In this document: piece after piece, positions 17,634 through 27,465 of the stretch
How positions within the stretch are numbered: position 1 is the stretch's first letter
Layout of the letters: each line of letters starts with the position of its first letter
DNA from: Frigoribacterium sp. PvP032
Lineage (GTDB): Bacteria > Actinomycetota > Actinomycetes > Actinomycetales > Microbacteriaceae
Length of the DNA: 64,000 bases
Direction of reading: 5' to 3'
Assembly (NCBI RefSeq): GCF_017833035.1
Contig: NZ_JAFIBM010000001.1
Coordinates: forward strand, 1,364,001-1,428,000
Program-made: the position numbers and the translations under genes
The notes under the pieces: model-generated
Told to the model about the DNA's origin: nothing
What the model saw: the letters and a program-made list of their open reading frames with translations, nothing else
The model's database searches: none

Positions 17634-19312
17634 CCGTGCCAGATCGAGCGCGTCGCGGGCGGATCCTGGCCAGTCCCTGGGCTCGACGCGTCGTCATAGG
17701 CGCCTACGCCGCAGTGCTCCTGGTGCTGTTGGCTCCGGTCCTCGACTTCCCCATCGTCGGCGACGACGCGTTCTGGTTCACCACGCAGCCTGCCGTCTTC
17801 GGACACGACGCAGTGGGAGCGTTCCTTGCCGACATCCGAGCGACGGGTGACTTCGGAGTCACCCAGACACGCTTCGCGACCCTCACCGCCGGGGTCCGCA
17901 GCGCGACGATGGTCTGGCTGTTCGCGGCGGCCACCCACCTGGGGATAGCGCCGACACTGCTGTGGTCGGTACTCAAACTGGCGCACCTCCTGGCCATCCT
18001 CGCCGCCATCTCGTGGTTCCTCCGAGAGGTCGGTTGGCGGGCGACGGGCGCGCGGACGCTGCGTCTCTCGCCCCGCACCGTCGACGTGATCAGCGTGGTC
18101 CTTCCTCTGCTCGTCGTGCTCGGGGCCAAGGCGCAGATCTTCAGTCAGATCAACGCGTGGACCTATTACCCGCTGCAGACCTATCAGCCCGTCATCGTCG
18201 CCTTCGCTCTGCCGGCCCTGGTCCTGCGCCTGTACAGGAACGTGCAGTCGAGGCCCCGGCTCTGGACCGTGCCCACCGTCGTGGTCCTTGCGCTCGTCTC
18301 GATCGGTCTCAACAACAGCTACGAGCTCTTCTGGGCGGCGGTCCCGGCGGTCGGCGTCGTGTTCGTCACGACCGTCGTCGGGATCGGGAGGGGACGGTTC
18401 TCCTGGACCCGAGGTGCGACGGTCATCGCGGCCGCGTTCTTCGCGACGTTCGTCGCGCTCCTCGCGTACAACAGGGCGATGGTCGCAAGCCGAGCCTGCG
18501 TGGACGGTCAGGCGTGCTACTCGGGTACCGATCTCTCGCTGACGCCGGCGGCAGTGCGACATGTTGTCGACAACGTGGTGGGTTCTTTTCCCTTGCTGGG
18601 CAATCGGGACCTCGTTGAACGAGAAGCGGCTGCCTCAGGCGGAACGTGGACCGGCGGGCTGCCGGGCTGGAGCTCGGTCGTGCTGGCTCTCGCGGCCGTC
18701 GCCCTGGCCGCGCTGCTCCTGCGGATGACCGTCGTGCGGACCGAGGGCTCCGGCTACGGCGCCCGCCAGGACAAGACCGACCTCCCCGTCCTCCTCGTGG
18801 TCGTGGTCGTGGCGGCTTCGGTCGCGGCGACCGCAGCGCTGGCGACGGGGCTGTCTGCTCGCGCCCCGTCCATCATGGAAGGCTGGGCGATGCCCTACCG
18901 CGTCGGCGTCGTGGTGTGGGTGTGCATCGCTCTGGCGATCGGGGCACTCGGCGTGATCGTCGGGCGTTCCGTAGGGCGGGCACCGCGACGCGTCATCGGT
19001 GCGCTGGCGGTCGTCGCCGTCACCGCGGTGGCCGCGTCGTCCTACGACCTGAACGCGGCGTCGGCGCGTTTCGACGCGGCTATCCCCAGCTTCACGGTGA
19101 CCGAGCTCGTTCACGACGAGACCGTCAGGGGCGACCGGAGTGCCATCGGGGATGCCCGTCGTTGCGGGCTGGTGGAGGACTACGTCGAGCTGAGAGGAGT
19201 GGCCTCCTATCCCATGCTGACGCTGACCGGGGCCGCCGGGGCGTTCGAGCGTACTTGGGGGGAGCCGTTCTGCAGCACCGAACCCGACTTGGCGGACGGG
19301 ATCCTGAGCTGA
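17630..19312 (+). CDS. large polytopic membrane protein, probable GT-C-like enzyme
   Basis: A 560-residue protein with about ten to eleven hydrophobic segments. Near the N terminus the first outside loop contains FPIVGDDAFWFTTQP; paired acidic residues in this loop are a mark of GT-C transferases. A second outside loop holds a cysteine pair (SRACVDGQACYSGTD, ~285-300), and the C-terminal soluble tail holds two more (ARRCGLVEDY and EPFCST). They may form disulfides outside the cell. It is coupled to the upstream gene by GTGA. No specific family is recognised. Confidence 0.6.
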   Translation: MTVPDRARRGRILASPWARRVVIGAYAAVLLVLLAPVLDFPIVGDDAFWFTTQPAVFGHDAVGAFLADIRATGDFGVTQTRFATLTAGVRSATMVWLFAAATHLGIAPTLLWSVLKLAHLLAILAAISWFLREVGWRATGARTLRLSPRTVDVISVVLPLLVVLGAKAQIFSQINAWTYYPLQTYQPVIVAFALPALVLRLYRNVQSRPRLWTVPTVVVLALVSIGLNNSYELFWAAVPAVGVVFVTTVVGIGRGRFSWTRGATVIAAAFFATFVALLAYNRAMVASRACVDGQACYSGTDLSLTPAAVRHVVDNVVGSFPLLGNRDLVEREAAASGGTWTGGLPGWSSVVLALAAVALAALLLRMTVVRTEGSGYGARQDKTDLPVLLVVVVVAASVAATAALATGLSARAPSIMEGWAMPYRVGVVVWVCIALAIGALGVIVGRSVGRAPRRVIGALAVVAVTAVAASSYDLNAASARFDAAIPSFTVTELVHDETVRGDRSAIGDARRCGLVEDYVELRGVASYPMLTLTGAAGAFERTWGEPFCSTEPDLADGILS

Positions 19313-19341
19313 CACGGCCGAGGCTGATCTGCGGCCTCGCG

Positions 19342-19347
19342 TAGAGT
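19342..19347 (+). promoter_or_regulatory. -10 box of leaderless acyltransferase promoter
   Basis: TAGAGT followed by six bases and the GTG at 19354. Confidence 0.55.
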
Positions 19348-19353
19348 CGTGAC

Positions 19354-20436
19354 GTGACAGCCGTTATCCCCGAGCTCCGACGCCGGGAGAACAACCTCGA
19401 CTTCCTGCGGCTCATGGGCGCACTTGCCGTCATCGTGGGTCATGCCTTCGTGTTGGTGGGGCGACTGGGCGACGTGCCCAGGGTCCTCGGCGTGCCGATC
19501 CACCAGATGGGTGTCTGCGTCTTCTTCGTCATCAGCGGGTACCTCATCACGAAGAGCTGGGTACGACGCCCGCATCTGCCGTCGTACCTCCTGGCTCGCG
19601 GTCTTCGCATCTTCCCGGCCCTCGGCGTGGTGTCGCTGGGCACCGTGCTCGTTCTCGGCACCGTTCTCACCTCTCTGCCCGTCGAGCGTTACCTCGGGGA
19701 GCCCGGCACATGGCGGTACATGCTCAACGTCCTCCTGCGACCCGTGTTCCGACTCCCGGGCGTCTTCGAGGATCTGCCCTACCCGGGATCAGTCAACGGG
19801 TCCCTCTGGACGCTCCCCGCAGAGTTCGCCTGCTATCTCCTCGTCCCGTTGCTCATGGTGCTCCCGAAGGCTGCCCGAGTCCCCGCGACGGTCATCCTGG
19901 CTCTCGGCGTCGCTTGGTACGCGCTCGAGGGAACGGCGCCCGGCATCTTCTGGGGAACGTCGGCGCTGCAGTCCGCCACACCGTGGGTGTTCTTCCTCGG
20001 AGGAATGCTCTGTGCGCTCCTGGTGCCTCGCGACGCCTTCCGCCTGGACCTCGCATTCGTTCTGCTGGTCGTGTCGCTCGTCGCGACGGCGCTCGTTCCG
20101 GGCCAGTGGCGCGTCGTGCTCTGGATCACCCTTCCCTACACCATCCTGTCGTTCGGGCTGACAGCGACGCCGTTCCTCCGTCGTAGCTCCCGCTTCGGCG
20201 ATGTCTCCTACGGTCTCTACATCTTCGCGTTCCCCGTCCAGCAGGTCGTCATAGCGCACCTGGGCGTCTTGCCACTCGCTGCGAACGTGGGTGTCGTGAC
20301 CGGCGTCACGCTCGTGCTGGCGTTCGCCTCCTGGCATCTCGTCGAAGCGCCGGCGATGACCCTGAAGACCCGGGTGGAAGCATGGAACGACCGACGGGCC
20401 AGCAGAGCCGACGCGGAAACGGTCGTCACCGTCTGA
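19354..20436 (+). CDS. acyltransferase family 3 membrane protein
   Basis: A 360-residue multi-pass acyltransferase. The N terminus RRRENNLDFLRLMGALAVIV followed by GHAFV is the family signature, with the active-site His in membrane helix 1. The Arg-containing loop is seen in FVISGYLITKSWVRR. About ten membrane helices follow, ending with a FASWHLVEAPAM motif. Family members (OafA-like) O-acylate sugars of surface polysaccharides or antibiotics using cytoplasmic acyl-CoA. Next to glycosyltransferases it probably adds acetyl groups to the glycan of this locus. There is no C-terminal SGNH domain. Confidence 0.87.
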   Translation: MTAVIPELRRRENNLDFLRLMGALAVIVGHAFVLVGRLGDVPRVLGVPIHQMGVCVFFVISGYLITKSWVRRPHLPSYLLARGLRIFPALGVVSLGTVLVLGTVLTSLPVERYLGEPGTWRYMLNVLLRPVFRLPGVFEDLPYPGSVNGSLWTLPAEFACYLLVPLLMVLPKAARVPATVILALGVAWYALEGTAPGIFWGTSALQSATPWVFFLGGMLCALLVPRDAFRLDLAFVLLVVSLVATALVPGQWRVVLWITLPYTILSFGLTATPFLRRSSRFGDVSYGLYIFAFPVQQVVIAHLGVLPLAANVGVVTGVTLVLAFASWHLVEAPAMTLKTRVEAWNDRRASRADAETVVTV

Positions 20437-20500
20437 CAGACTGTCGGGCGGTGTCCGGTGCGGTGAAGCCGACGGTGGCGAGTGTGTCCGGTGAAGTGAG

Positions 20501-23500
20501 ATGAGGATGAGTTTGCCCAAGCACGAGCCCACTTGGCGACGGTTGGGGGTCCGAGCCGCTCGGCTCGGCCTCGGGCGGCGATACGACCGCGTCCGGGATG
20601 CTGTCCTCGGCCCGCAGCCGTCCACGAGGCGGTTGAGTGACTCAGCGGCCGCCGAGGCGCTTCTCGACTCAGGTCTCTTCCGCGCGGACCACTGGGCTGC
20701 CCAGACCGGCCGTGTCTTTCGCGACGCGGTCGCCGCGGCCCAGGATTTCATCGCGGCAGGCATGGCATCGGGCGGGACTCCGCATGAAGCCCTGTCCCTC
20801 GCCTACTTCCCGAGCGTGCCCCGCACCCACTACCGCCAGGGGCGGATCCAGGCGTTCCTCAGCTACCTCCGGTCACCCGAGGCTCGCCAGCATCCTTGGG
20901 GGCCGCACTTCGACCCGCGGGAGATCGCTGCCCTGACCGGCTCAGCGGATGTCGATCTGCTCGGGTTCCTCGCGGCTCTGGAAGACGACAGCGTCTTGCC
21001 CTCCGTCCACGGTGTTCCTTCGGCTCGATACGGCCAGCTGCGAGCAGCGCTCGCCGACCTCGCGGCGACGAAGGGCTCCTTCTCGACCCTCCATGGCCGC
21101 AGTCGGTACACCGAGTGGGACACCGACACGGAACGAGCCTGGTTGGATGCGGCTCCCGCTCTGCCCGTGGCGGCGATGTCGGATGACGGGCCCATCGTGA
21201 GTGTGGTCATGCCCGTGTGGAACCGAGCTGAGTACGTCAGCACCGCCGCTCGGTCCGTCTTGGCACAGACCCTCGACGACTGGGAACTCGTCATCGTGGA
21301 CGACGGGTCCGATGACGCCACACCCGAGGCCCTGGCTCGACTTGCGATGACGGATCCTCGCATCCGCGTCGTGCACCAGGAGCGAAGTGGCGTGGGCGCT
21401 GCCCGTAATCACGGCATCGACGTAGCACGAGGACGTTACGTCGCCTTCCTCGACTCGGACAACACGTGGCGCCCTGAGTTCCTGGGTCGGACTGTGGCTC
21501 ACCTCGAACGAGGGCCCGAACGTGCGGCCACGGCTGCTCTCCGCATGACGTCCGCGGTTCAGGGAGTGGAGTACTTCGGCACCTTCGTCACCTACGAACA
21601 GCTCAAGCTGCGCAACTACATCGACCTGAACACCCTCGTCGTCGAGGCGGAGCTCCTCCGGGAGATCGGTGGCTTCGACCCGATGATCAAGCGCTGGAAC
21701 GACCACGACCTCATCATCCGAGTGGCCCGGAAGACGTCCATCGACTACCTGCCGTTCATCGGCTGTGACTACCTCAACGACGACAGCGTGCAGCGCATCT
21801 CGACCACCCAGTCGGCCAACTGGCAGTTCTCCGTGCTGGGTAAGAACCTGGTGGACTGGGTGGAGGTCGCTGCTGGCCTGCGGGAACCTGACCTCACCAG
21901 CGTGGTCATCGTCGCGCGGGGCGGACAAGGTCCTGCCACCGCGGCGGCCCTGTCGGTGCTCGCGGACGCGGATGCGAACGGACGGCCCGTCGAGATCGTG
22001 ATCGTGGAGGTGAACAGCACCTGGCCCGTCTCGGCAGCACTCGTCGGCAGCTTCGCCGGGGAGGACCGTGTCCAGGTCTTGTCCCTCGCCGCAGACCTCG
22101 GCGACGGACTCGACGCCAACCTGGCCTTCGCATCCACGCACGGCGAGACAGTGGTGTTCCTCGACGCGCTCCTCACGGTGAGGACCGGTTGGCTCGGACA
22201 TGTCATGGGTGAACTGGCCGAGACGGGGGTCGCTGCGGTCCAGGGTGTCGTCACCGCGGAGGACGGGACGGTGGCCCATGCGGGATACGTCGTCACGGCC
22301 GAGGGCGAGCGGCCGTGGGACCTACTGGCAGGGTTCCCGCTCACGGACGCGCAGCGACACGACGGCCGCGGTCTGGTAGCCCTGTCTCGGCAGGCCCTCG
22401 CGATGTCGGCGGCGACCTTCATCGAGCACCGTGGATTCGACGGCCTCTTCTACAACTGCGTCGAGGACGTCGACCTGTGCCGCCGCATCGCGGCGGCCGG
22501 GGGCGAACTCCGAGTAGCCGCGCAGGCCGTCGCGGTGAGGGCGTCCCGGCCGCACCTTCCCCCGGCTCCGCGCCAGAGGGAGAGCGCACAGCTCCTGCTC
22601 GAACGCTGGGCCGGAGACTTCCGGCCAGACGCGGCCGGCCAGTACGCCAAGGTCGGTCTCGACATCGCTCACGTCGCACCTCAGCAGGACGACAGCCACC
22701 ACGGTCCGGAACCCATCGTCGTGCGGCACCCGCGGTCGAGTGCCATCGGGAACGGCCCGGCACTTCGATGGGCCGTCAAGATCGGAGCGGACTTCACTCC
22801 CGGCGGCGACAAGTGGGGGGATGTGCCTTTCGCGGCGGATCTCGCCGAATCGCTTCGACGACTGGGCCAGGACGTCGTGGTGGACAGGCACCCGGCGTTC
22901 CGTCGACGAACGGCTTACGTCGACGACGTCGTGCTGGGCATCCGTGGGCGGCACCCTGTCGTCCCGCAGCCCGGTGCGGTCAACGTCTTGTGGGTGATCA
23001 GCCGTCCCGATCTCGTCGAGCCCGACGAGCTCAAGGGCTTCGACCTGGTGTTCGCCGCGTCCGCCAAGTGGGCCGAGTACATGTCCGAGCGCTCCGGCAC
23101 CCACATCGAGACGCTGTTGCAGGCGACGAACGGTCGCCGGTTCGACCACCGCCGGGGGACCGCCGACACGTCCGACTCCGTCTTGTTCGTCGGTGGTCCT
23201 CGGCCGCCCGTCGGCCGTCAGATCGTGGTCGATGCGATAGCAGCCGGGCTGCCCGTCGAGGCCTGGGGCAAGAACTGGGGCGCCTTCGTCGAGGACGTGC
23301 ACGTGGGCGGCCAGTTCCTCGACAACGACGTCGTCTCACGCGCTTACCGCGGAGCCCGGATCGTGCTGAACGACCACTTCGAGGACATGAAGGAGTGGGG
23401 GTTCGTGAACAACAGGCTCTTCGACGCCGTCGCCAGTGGAGCGCGCGTCGTCAGTGACGACGTCGAGGGGATCGACGACATCTTCGGCCCTGCAGTCGTG

Positions 23501-23671
23501 ACGTATCGATCGGTCGGCGACCTGCAGGGGATCGCCGACGACCGGCTCGAATCGACGTTCCTGGACGAGGATGCGCGCGTCCTGGCGGCGGAGGCCGTGC
23601 TGGCCCACCACACGTTCGACGCCCGGGCGGCTCAGCTCCTCGAGGCGGTCTTGTCTGCTCGTCGTCCTTGA
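20501..23671 (+). CDS. three-part glycosyltransferase fusion (GT2-GT2-CgeB-like)
   Basis: A 1056-residue cytoplasmic protein. Residues 1-220 form an N-terminal region with LFRADHWAAQTG, resembling the FDxxxYxxxxPDV segments found before such transferases. A GT2 domain begins near 228 (VSVVMPVWNRAEYVSTA) with IVDDGSDDATPEAL and the FLDSDNTW metal site near 317. A second, weaker GT2-like domain starts near 466 and has NCVEDVDLCRRI near 655. The end (from ~750) resembles CgeB/glycosyltransferase-1 domains: VPQPGAVNVLW, VLFVGGPRPPVGR, VNNRLFDAVASGARVV. Three domains suggest successive sugar additions. ATG 20507 is an alternative start. A shorter paralogue is at 28172-30850. Confidence 0.82.
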   Translation: MRMSLPKHEPTWRRLGVRAARLGLGRRYDRVRDAVLGPQPSTRRLSDSAAAEALLDSGLFRADHWAAQTGRVFRDAVAAAQDFIAAGMASGGTPHEALSLAYFPSVPRTHYRQGRIQAFLSYLRSPEARQHPWGPHFDPREIAALTGSADVDLLGFLAALEDDSVLPSVHGVPSARYGQLRAALADLAATKGSFSTLHGRSRYTEWDTDTERAWLDAAPALPVAAMSDDGPIVSVVMPVWNRAEYVSTAARSVLAQTLDDWELVIVDDGSDDATPEALARLAMTDPRIRVVHQERSGVGAARNHGIDVARGRYVAFLDSDNTWRPEFLGRTVAHLERGPERAATAALRMTSAVQGVEYFGTFVTYEQLKLRNYIDLNTLVVEAELLREIGGFDPMIKRWNDHDLIIRVARKTSIDYLPFIGCDYLNDDSVQRISTTQSANWQFSVLGKNLVDWVEVAAGLREPDLTSVVIVARGGQGPATAAALSVLADADANGRPVEIVIVEVNSTWPVSAALVGSFAGEDRVQVLSLAADLGDGLDANLAFASTHGETVVFLDALLTVRTGWLGHVMGELAETGVAAVQGVVTAEDGTVAHAGYVVTAEGERPWDLLAGFPLTDAQRHDGRGLVALSRQALAMSAATFIEHRGFDGLFYNCVEDVDLCRRIAAAGGELRVAAQAVAVRASRPHLPPAPRQRESAQLLLERWAGDFRPDAAGQYAKVGLDIAHVAPQQDDSHHGPEPIVVRHPRSSAIGNGPALRWAVKIGADFTPGGDKWGDVPFAADLAESLRRLGQDVVVDRHPAFRRRTAYVDDVVLGIRGRHPVVPQPGAVNVLWVISRPDLVEPDELKGFDLVFAASAKWAEYMSERSGTHIETLLQATNGRRFDHRRGTADTSDSVLFVGGPRPPVGRQIVVDAIAAGLPVEAWGKNWGAFVEDVHVGGQFLDNDVVSRAYRGARIVLNDHFEDMKEWGFVNNRLFDAVASGARVVSDDVEGIDDIFGPAVVTYRSVGDLQGIADDRLESTFLDEDARVLAAEAVLAHHTFDARAAQLLEAVLSARRP

Positions 23672-23692
23672 GGAACCCGGAGCGCCGCCGGG

Positions 23693-25150
23693 TCAGCGCC
23701 TCAGGCGGGCCCGGAGGGTGTTGCTCAGTCTCGGGTGGTTGGCGGCGAGCAAGAGCGCGAGTCGGCGCTGGCGGCTCGCGCGTCGAGGGATGACGGTCGT
23801 CCCGAGTGCGATGGCGGCGTCGGCTACCTGCTGCCACCTGGCCCTGAGGCGTTCGATGTCGATGGGTCTGCCGGCCGCCTCGCGCACAGCGTCAGCCGCA
23901 CCCTCTCCGCGCAGGTCGACGTGGGCGTCTGCCAAGAGTGACAGCCCGCGGAAGCCGGCGTCGCCCTTCCCGGAAGCGACTCGCACCGACCATCGTGAAT
24001 CCGGGGCTGGATGGGCCTGGACGATGAGACGGGGAGCCACGGTGCAGGCTCGGACCACGCGGCGCAGGTCGGTGAGGGGCGAAGGGAGCACGACTGCGTC
24101 GAAGATGGTGGTCAGCGACCCTTCGTCGACTACGCGGACCCCGGGAACCGTCGACGCGATCGCCTCGCGCTGACGGCGGGATGCGAGGACGGTCACCTCG
24201 ATGCCGCTCCGACGGTGGAGTTCGCCGACGAGGTCGGTGAGGCCCGTCAGCTCGCGCCGTGCCGAAGGCATCCGGAGGTCGACGGCCACACGGACGAGAT
24301 CGTCGGACGGCAGGAACGTGTCGGCGAACAAGTCCACGGGGTCACGATCGACGGCCGCCCAGAGCGCAAGCGCTCCGACGTAGAAGGGATACCTCTCGAT
24401 GAGCAGTTTCTCGTGGGCGAACCGCAGCGCGGGGCCCACATCGCTGCCGAAGCTCGTCGAACCAGCGTGGAACACGAGTGCACGATTGGCGAGGACGGAC
24501 TGCCAGCCGTGCTCGTTCACCCGGAGGCAGAAGTCGTTCTCCTCGCCGTAGCCGGGCGCGAAGGTCTCATCGAAGAAGCCGTAGAGGTCGATGAGTTCGC
24601 GGCGCACCAGATAGCAGAACCCCATGGCGACCGGCGCCACGGTGAAGCGGGGCAGCAACGGGGCGACCGAGTCGTGGACCGCCTGCGTCCGGGGGAACGG
24701 CCGCTGTCCTGAGACCACCCGGCGCTCGAGCGGCATGCTCGCGATCGTCGCGTTGTTGCTCCTCGGAGCCACTACCCCGTGCTGGGAAGACGAGTACAGC
24801 ACCTCTGCCATCTCGTCGATGAAGCCCGTAGTCGTCACCGTGTCGCTGTTGAGCAGGAGGACGTCGTTGCCGGTCTTGTCGAGCTCGAGCACCGCCTGGT
24901 TGCAGTTGCCCACGAAGCCGAGGTTCACGGCGTTGCGGTGGTACTCGAAACCCTCGCGTCCTTCGATGAGGCTGAGGAGCATGTCCTCGATCGCGTCGAC
25001 CTGGGGGCCGACGTCGTTGCTCAGGAGAACCCTGTCGACGGTGACGTCGACCGTCTCGAGAAGGGAGCGCACGCACTTCTCCAGGCCCGTCATGTCGTCG
25101 TAGACCGGGACCACGACGGTCACGGGCCGGCGCGGGGTCACGCCGCTCAC
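23693..25150 (-). CDS. family GT2 glycosyltransferase
   Basis: A 485-residue protein with an N-terminal GT2 domain: TVVVPVYDDMTGLEKCV, then LLLNSDTVTT as the DxD-type site near residue 100. FGFFDETF is replaced here by YGFFDETFAPGYGEENDFCL near 195. GT2 enzymes with this GEENDFCLR/EDVDL region are often rhamnosyl- or galactosyltransferases. The C-terminal ~200 residues form a second alpha/beta part without recognisable motifs. GTG 25150 overlaps the stop of the upstream GT4 gene. It is clearly related to the protein at 30847-32376 along the GT2 part (for example, both contain ARSNNATIASMP or RSNNATIASMP). Confidence 0.82.
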   Translation of the reverse strand: MSGVTPRRPVTVVVPVYDDMTGLEKCVRSLLETVDVTVDRVLLSNDVGPQVDAIEDMLLSLIEGREGFEYHRNAVNLGFVGNCNQAVLELDKTGNDVLLLNSDTVTTTGFIDEMAEVLYSSSQHGVVAPRSNNATIASMPLERRVVSGQRPFPRTQAVHDSVAPLLPRFTVAPVAMGFCYLVRRELIDLYGFFDETFAPGYGEENDFCLRVNEHGWQSVLANRALVFHAGSTSFGSDVGPALRFAHEKLLIERYPFYVGALALWAAVDRDPVDLFADTFLPSDDLVRVAVDLRMPSARRELTGLTDLVGELHRRSGIEVTVLASRRQREAIASTVPGVRVVDEGSLTTIFDAVVLPSPLTDLRRVVRACTVAPRLIVQAHPAPDSRWSVRVASGKGDAGFRGLSLLADAHVDLRGEGAADAVREAAGRPIDIERLRARWQQVADAAIALGTTVIPRRASRQRRLALLLAANHPRLSNTLRARLRR

Positions 25151-26517
25151 CGTCCGGCCAACCGCTTCAGGACGGCTCCAGGTCGACGCGCTGCCCGGCC
25201 GACGAGCCCGGTCCGCGTCCGGAGTCTCGAGGCCAGCAGGCCCAGGGCCATCCGAGCGCTCGTGGCGCCCAGGGACGAGTAGGCGTCCGGGAGCTCGAAC
25301 CAGTAGCGGGCGATGTCCGGCAAGCGGTAGGCGGGGCCGCCCACGAGCGACTCGAGACGATCGATCGCGGCATCGTTCCCGTTCGCCCCGCCCAGGATCT
25401 CGTCCGCCCGCCGTGCCGCTGCGGCCCCGTGTCGCAGAGCCAGGTCCGGGTCTGCCGCGTACTCGGCCAACGCGTCCGAGAGGGACCTCGGATCGTCGAG
25501 GTCGAACAGGGAACCGGTGTCACCGGGCACGACCAGCTCTGCGCTGCCACCGGCGTCGGAAGCCACGACGGCGCGTCCGGCGATCATGTACTCGAGGGTG
25601 GTCCTCCCGAAGGCCTCGAGCGTGGAGGGCGTCACGCACACGTCAGCCGCCGCGATGAACGGGTACGGGTTGTCCTGTTCACCGACGAAGTGGACCCTCT
25701 CTGCGACGCCGAGCGCTCTGGCGCGGTCGCGCAGCTCCACGTCGTAGCCGGGTTCCTTCCACGACCCCACGATGCACAGGGACGCTCGGATCCCTCGGGT
25801 CTCCAGCAGGCCGAGGGCGTCGATGACCCGGTACTGGCCCTTGCCGGGTTCGACGCGACCGACGACGGTCACCTTCAGGCCTGGTGCGTCCCCGGCGAAG
25901 ACCGGTAAAGCGGGCACGAGGGCAGCACTACGCCTCACCGTGTCCGCGTCCACGCGAGGGTAGACGACGGTGACCGCGTCGCCGTCGAGGTGCTGCGAGA
26001 GATGTGCCTTGAGCGCGTACGAGTTCGTGAACACGGCCTGGGACAGCAGACCGATGTCGTGGATGGTCGACGCGCGGCCCGACTGGAACTGCAGTCCGTG
26101 ATCGAGGTCGCCGTACTCGCGGACGAACCACGCGTGCGGGATGTCGAGGGCTGCGGCGGCGAAGGCCGCCCAGGGCGCGACGAGCGTGTTCGTGACCACG
26201 AGATCGGGGCGGACCCGTTCCATCTCGGCGATCATGGAGCGAACTGCCGCGTAGTCGACGGTCGCGAAGGCAGCGCGCTCTGCTGCGGGGGCAGGCTGCT
26301 CGCTCGGCACTGCCCAGCCGCGGAAGCGGAAGGCGCGAAAATCCCAGCCGCGCGATCGGAGCGCTGCGATGAACTGGCCCGCCGGAGCCTTCGTCAGGAA
26401 CAAGATCTCGAGGTCCGGGCGTCGCGCCCTCCAGTCCTCGACGAGACGGATGAGCGACCGTTCGGCGCCGCCCAGGTTCACCGGGGCGGTGCTGTGGTTG
26501 GCGAAGTAGACGCGCAT
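25147..26517 (-). CDS. family GT4 glycosyltransferase
   Basis: A 456-residue GT-B transferase. The N-terminal acceptor domain has NLGGAERSLIRLVEDW (~14-29). The donor domain has VVGRVEPGKGQYRVIDAL (~215) and CVTPSTLEAFGRTTLEYMI (~290) with the E-x7-E pair. A linker and a basic C-terminal tail of ~60 residues may bind the membrane. ATG 26517 lies six bases after a TAGGAT -10 box, pointing to leaderless transcription of the GT4-GT2 pair. It diverges from the ABC exporter genes, which suggests a shared glycan product. Confidence 0.86.
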   Translation of the reverse strand: MRVYFANHSTAPVNLGGAERSLIRLVEDWRARRPDLEILFLTKAPAGQFIAALRSRGWDFRAFRFRGWAVPSEQPAPAAERAAFATVDYAAVRSMIAEMERVRPDLVVTNTLVAPWAAFAAAALDIPHAWFVREYGDLDHGLQFQSGRASTIHDIGLLSQAVFTNSYALKAHLSQHLDGDAVTVVYPRVDADTVRRSAALVPALPVFAGDAPGLKVTVVGRVEPGKGQYRVIDALGLLETRGIRASLCIVGSWKEPGYDVELRDRARALGVAERVHFVGEQDNPYPFIAAADVCVTPSTLEAFGRTTLEYMIAGRAVVASDAGGSAELVVPGDTGSLFDLDDPRSLSDALAEYAADPDLALRHGAAAARRADEILGGANGNDAAIDRLESLVGGPAYRLPDIARYWFELPDAYSSLGATSARMALGLLASRLRTRTGLVGRAARRPGAVLKRLAGR

Positions 26518-26523
26518 GCATGA

Positions 26524-26529
26524 ATCCTA
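26524..26529 (-). promoter_or_regulatory. -10 box of leaderless GT4 promoter
   Basis: TAGGAT on the minus strand, six bases before ATG 26517. Confidence 0.55.
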
Positions 26530-26646
26530 CAAGTGCTGCCTATCCGAGCACGTCCGAACGGGTTGCAGGCAGGCCTGTGGGAGAATGTTCCGTCACCCAT
26601 CCGAGAACGGCAGCCGGCGAGGCCTCGTAGCCAGGAGAACGCGCGC

Positions 26647-27465
26647 ATGACCTACCTCAGTGAGCTCGTGTCGTCGCGTGAGCTCTTGGCCAACCTCACC
26701 ATGAGGGAGGTGAAGGGCAAGTACCGGCGAACGGTCTTCGGCCAGCTCTGGTCGCTCATCAACCCGATCGCGACGATGCTGGTCTACACGGTCGTCTTCT
26801 CGCTCATCTTCCGCGCTCGGATCCAGACCGGTGATCCCAGTGGCATCCAGGTCTATCCCTTGTGGCTCATGTCAGGTCTGCTGCCCTGGATGTTCTTCAC
26901 GCGGGTCGTGAACGGAGGCATGTCCTCCATCACGGCCAACGGATCCCTCATCAAGAAGGTCTGGTTCCCGAGGATGAACCTGCCACTGTCGACGGTGGGC
27001 TCAGTGGGGTTCACCTGGTTGCTGGAGATGGGCGTCCTCGCCCTCGTCCTCGTGGCGTTCGGGTCTGCTCTCTACCTGTATCTGCCCATGATCGTGCTCA
27101 CGATGGTGTGCCTCGCGCTCTTCGCCGGCGGACTCGCCATGTTGTTGGCGATCATCAACGTCCATTTCCGCGACATGCAGCACTTGATGGGCATCGTGCT
27201 CCAGATGTGGATGTACCTGACGCCCATCATCTACCCGATCACTCTCGTCGAGCGGGCGGCGTCGGAGCACGGGGCCTGGATACTGACCGTCTACCGTCTC
27301 AACCCGATGGAGCGGTTCGTCGAGGTGTTCCGGAACTTCCTCTACGACAATCGGATGCCTGATCCGAGTGACGCCGCGTTCGTCGTGCTCGCAGCGGTCA
27401 TCACCTTCATCGCGGGCTACCTCGTCTTCTCGCGCAACGACAAGAAACTGGCTGAGCTCCTGTGA
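26647..27465 (+). CDS. wzm: ABC-2 polysaccharide exporter, permease subunit
   Basis: A 272-residue ABC-2 type permease with six membrane segments. The amphipathic N-terminal part LTMREVKGKYRRTVFGQLWS is typical of Wzm/TagG/RfbA permeases that export polyprenyl-linked polysaccharides or teichoic acids. LIKKVWFPRMNLPLS and YRLNPMERFVEVFRNFLYD are further family positions. ATG 26647 has an AGGAGA site eight bases upstream; the open frame extends to 26533 without a better start. The stop overlaps the ATPase gene start. It pairs with 27462-28190. Confidence 0.9.
   Translation: MTYLSELVSSRELLANLTMREVKGKYRRTVFGQLWSLINPIATMLVYTVVFSLIFRARIQTGDPSGIQVYPLWLMSGLLPWMFFTRVVNGGMSSITANGSLIKKVWFPRMNLPLSTVGSVGFTWLLEMGVLALVLVAFGSALYLYLPMIVLTMVCLALFAGGLAMLLAIINVHFRDMQHLMGIVLQMWMYLTPIIYPITLVERAASEHGAWILTVYRLNPMERFVEVFRNFLYDNRMPDPSDAAFVVLAAVITFIAGYLVFSRNDKKLAELL

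Noticed and set aside
20437-20500. Direct repeat of GTGTCCGGTG before the 20501 gene
   Set aside because: Two imperfect copies within 64 bases; too short and too weak to call an operator.
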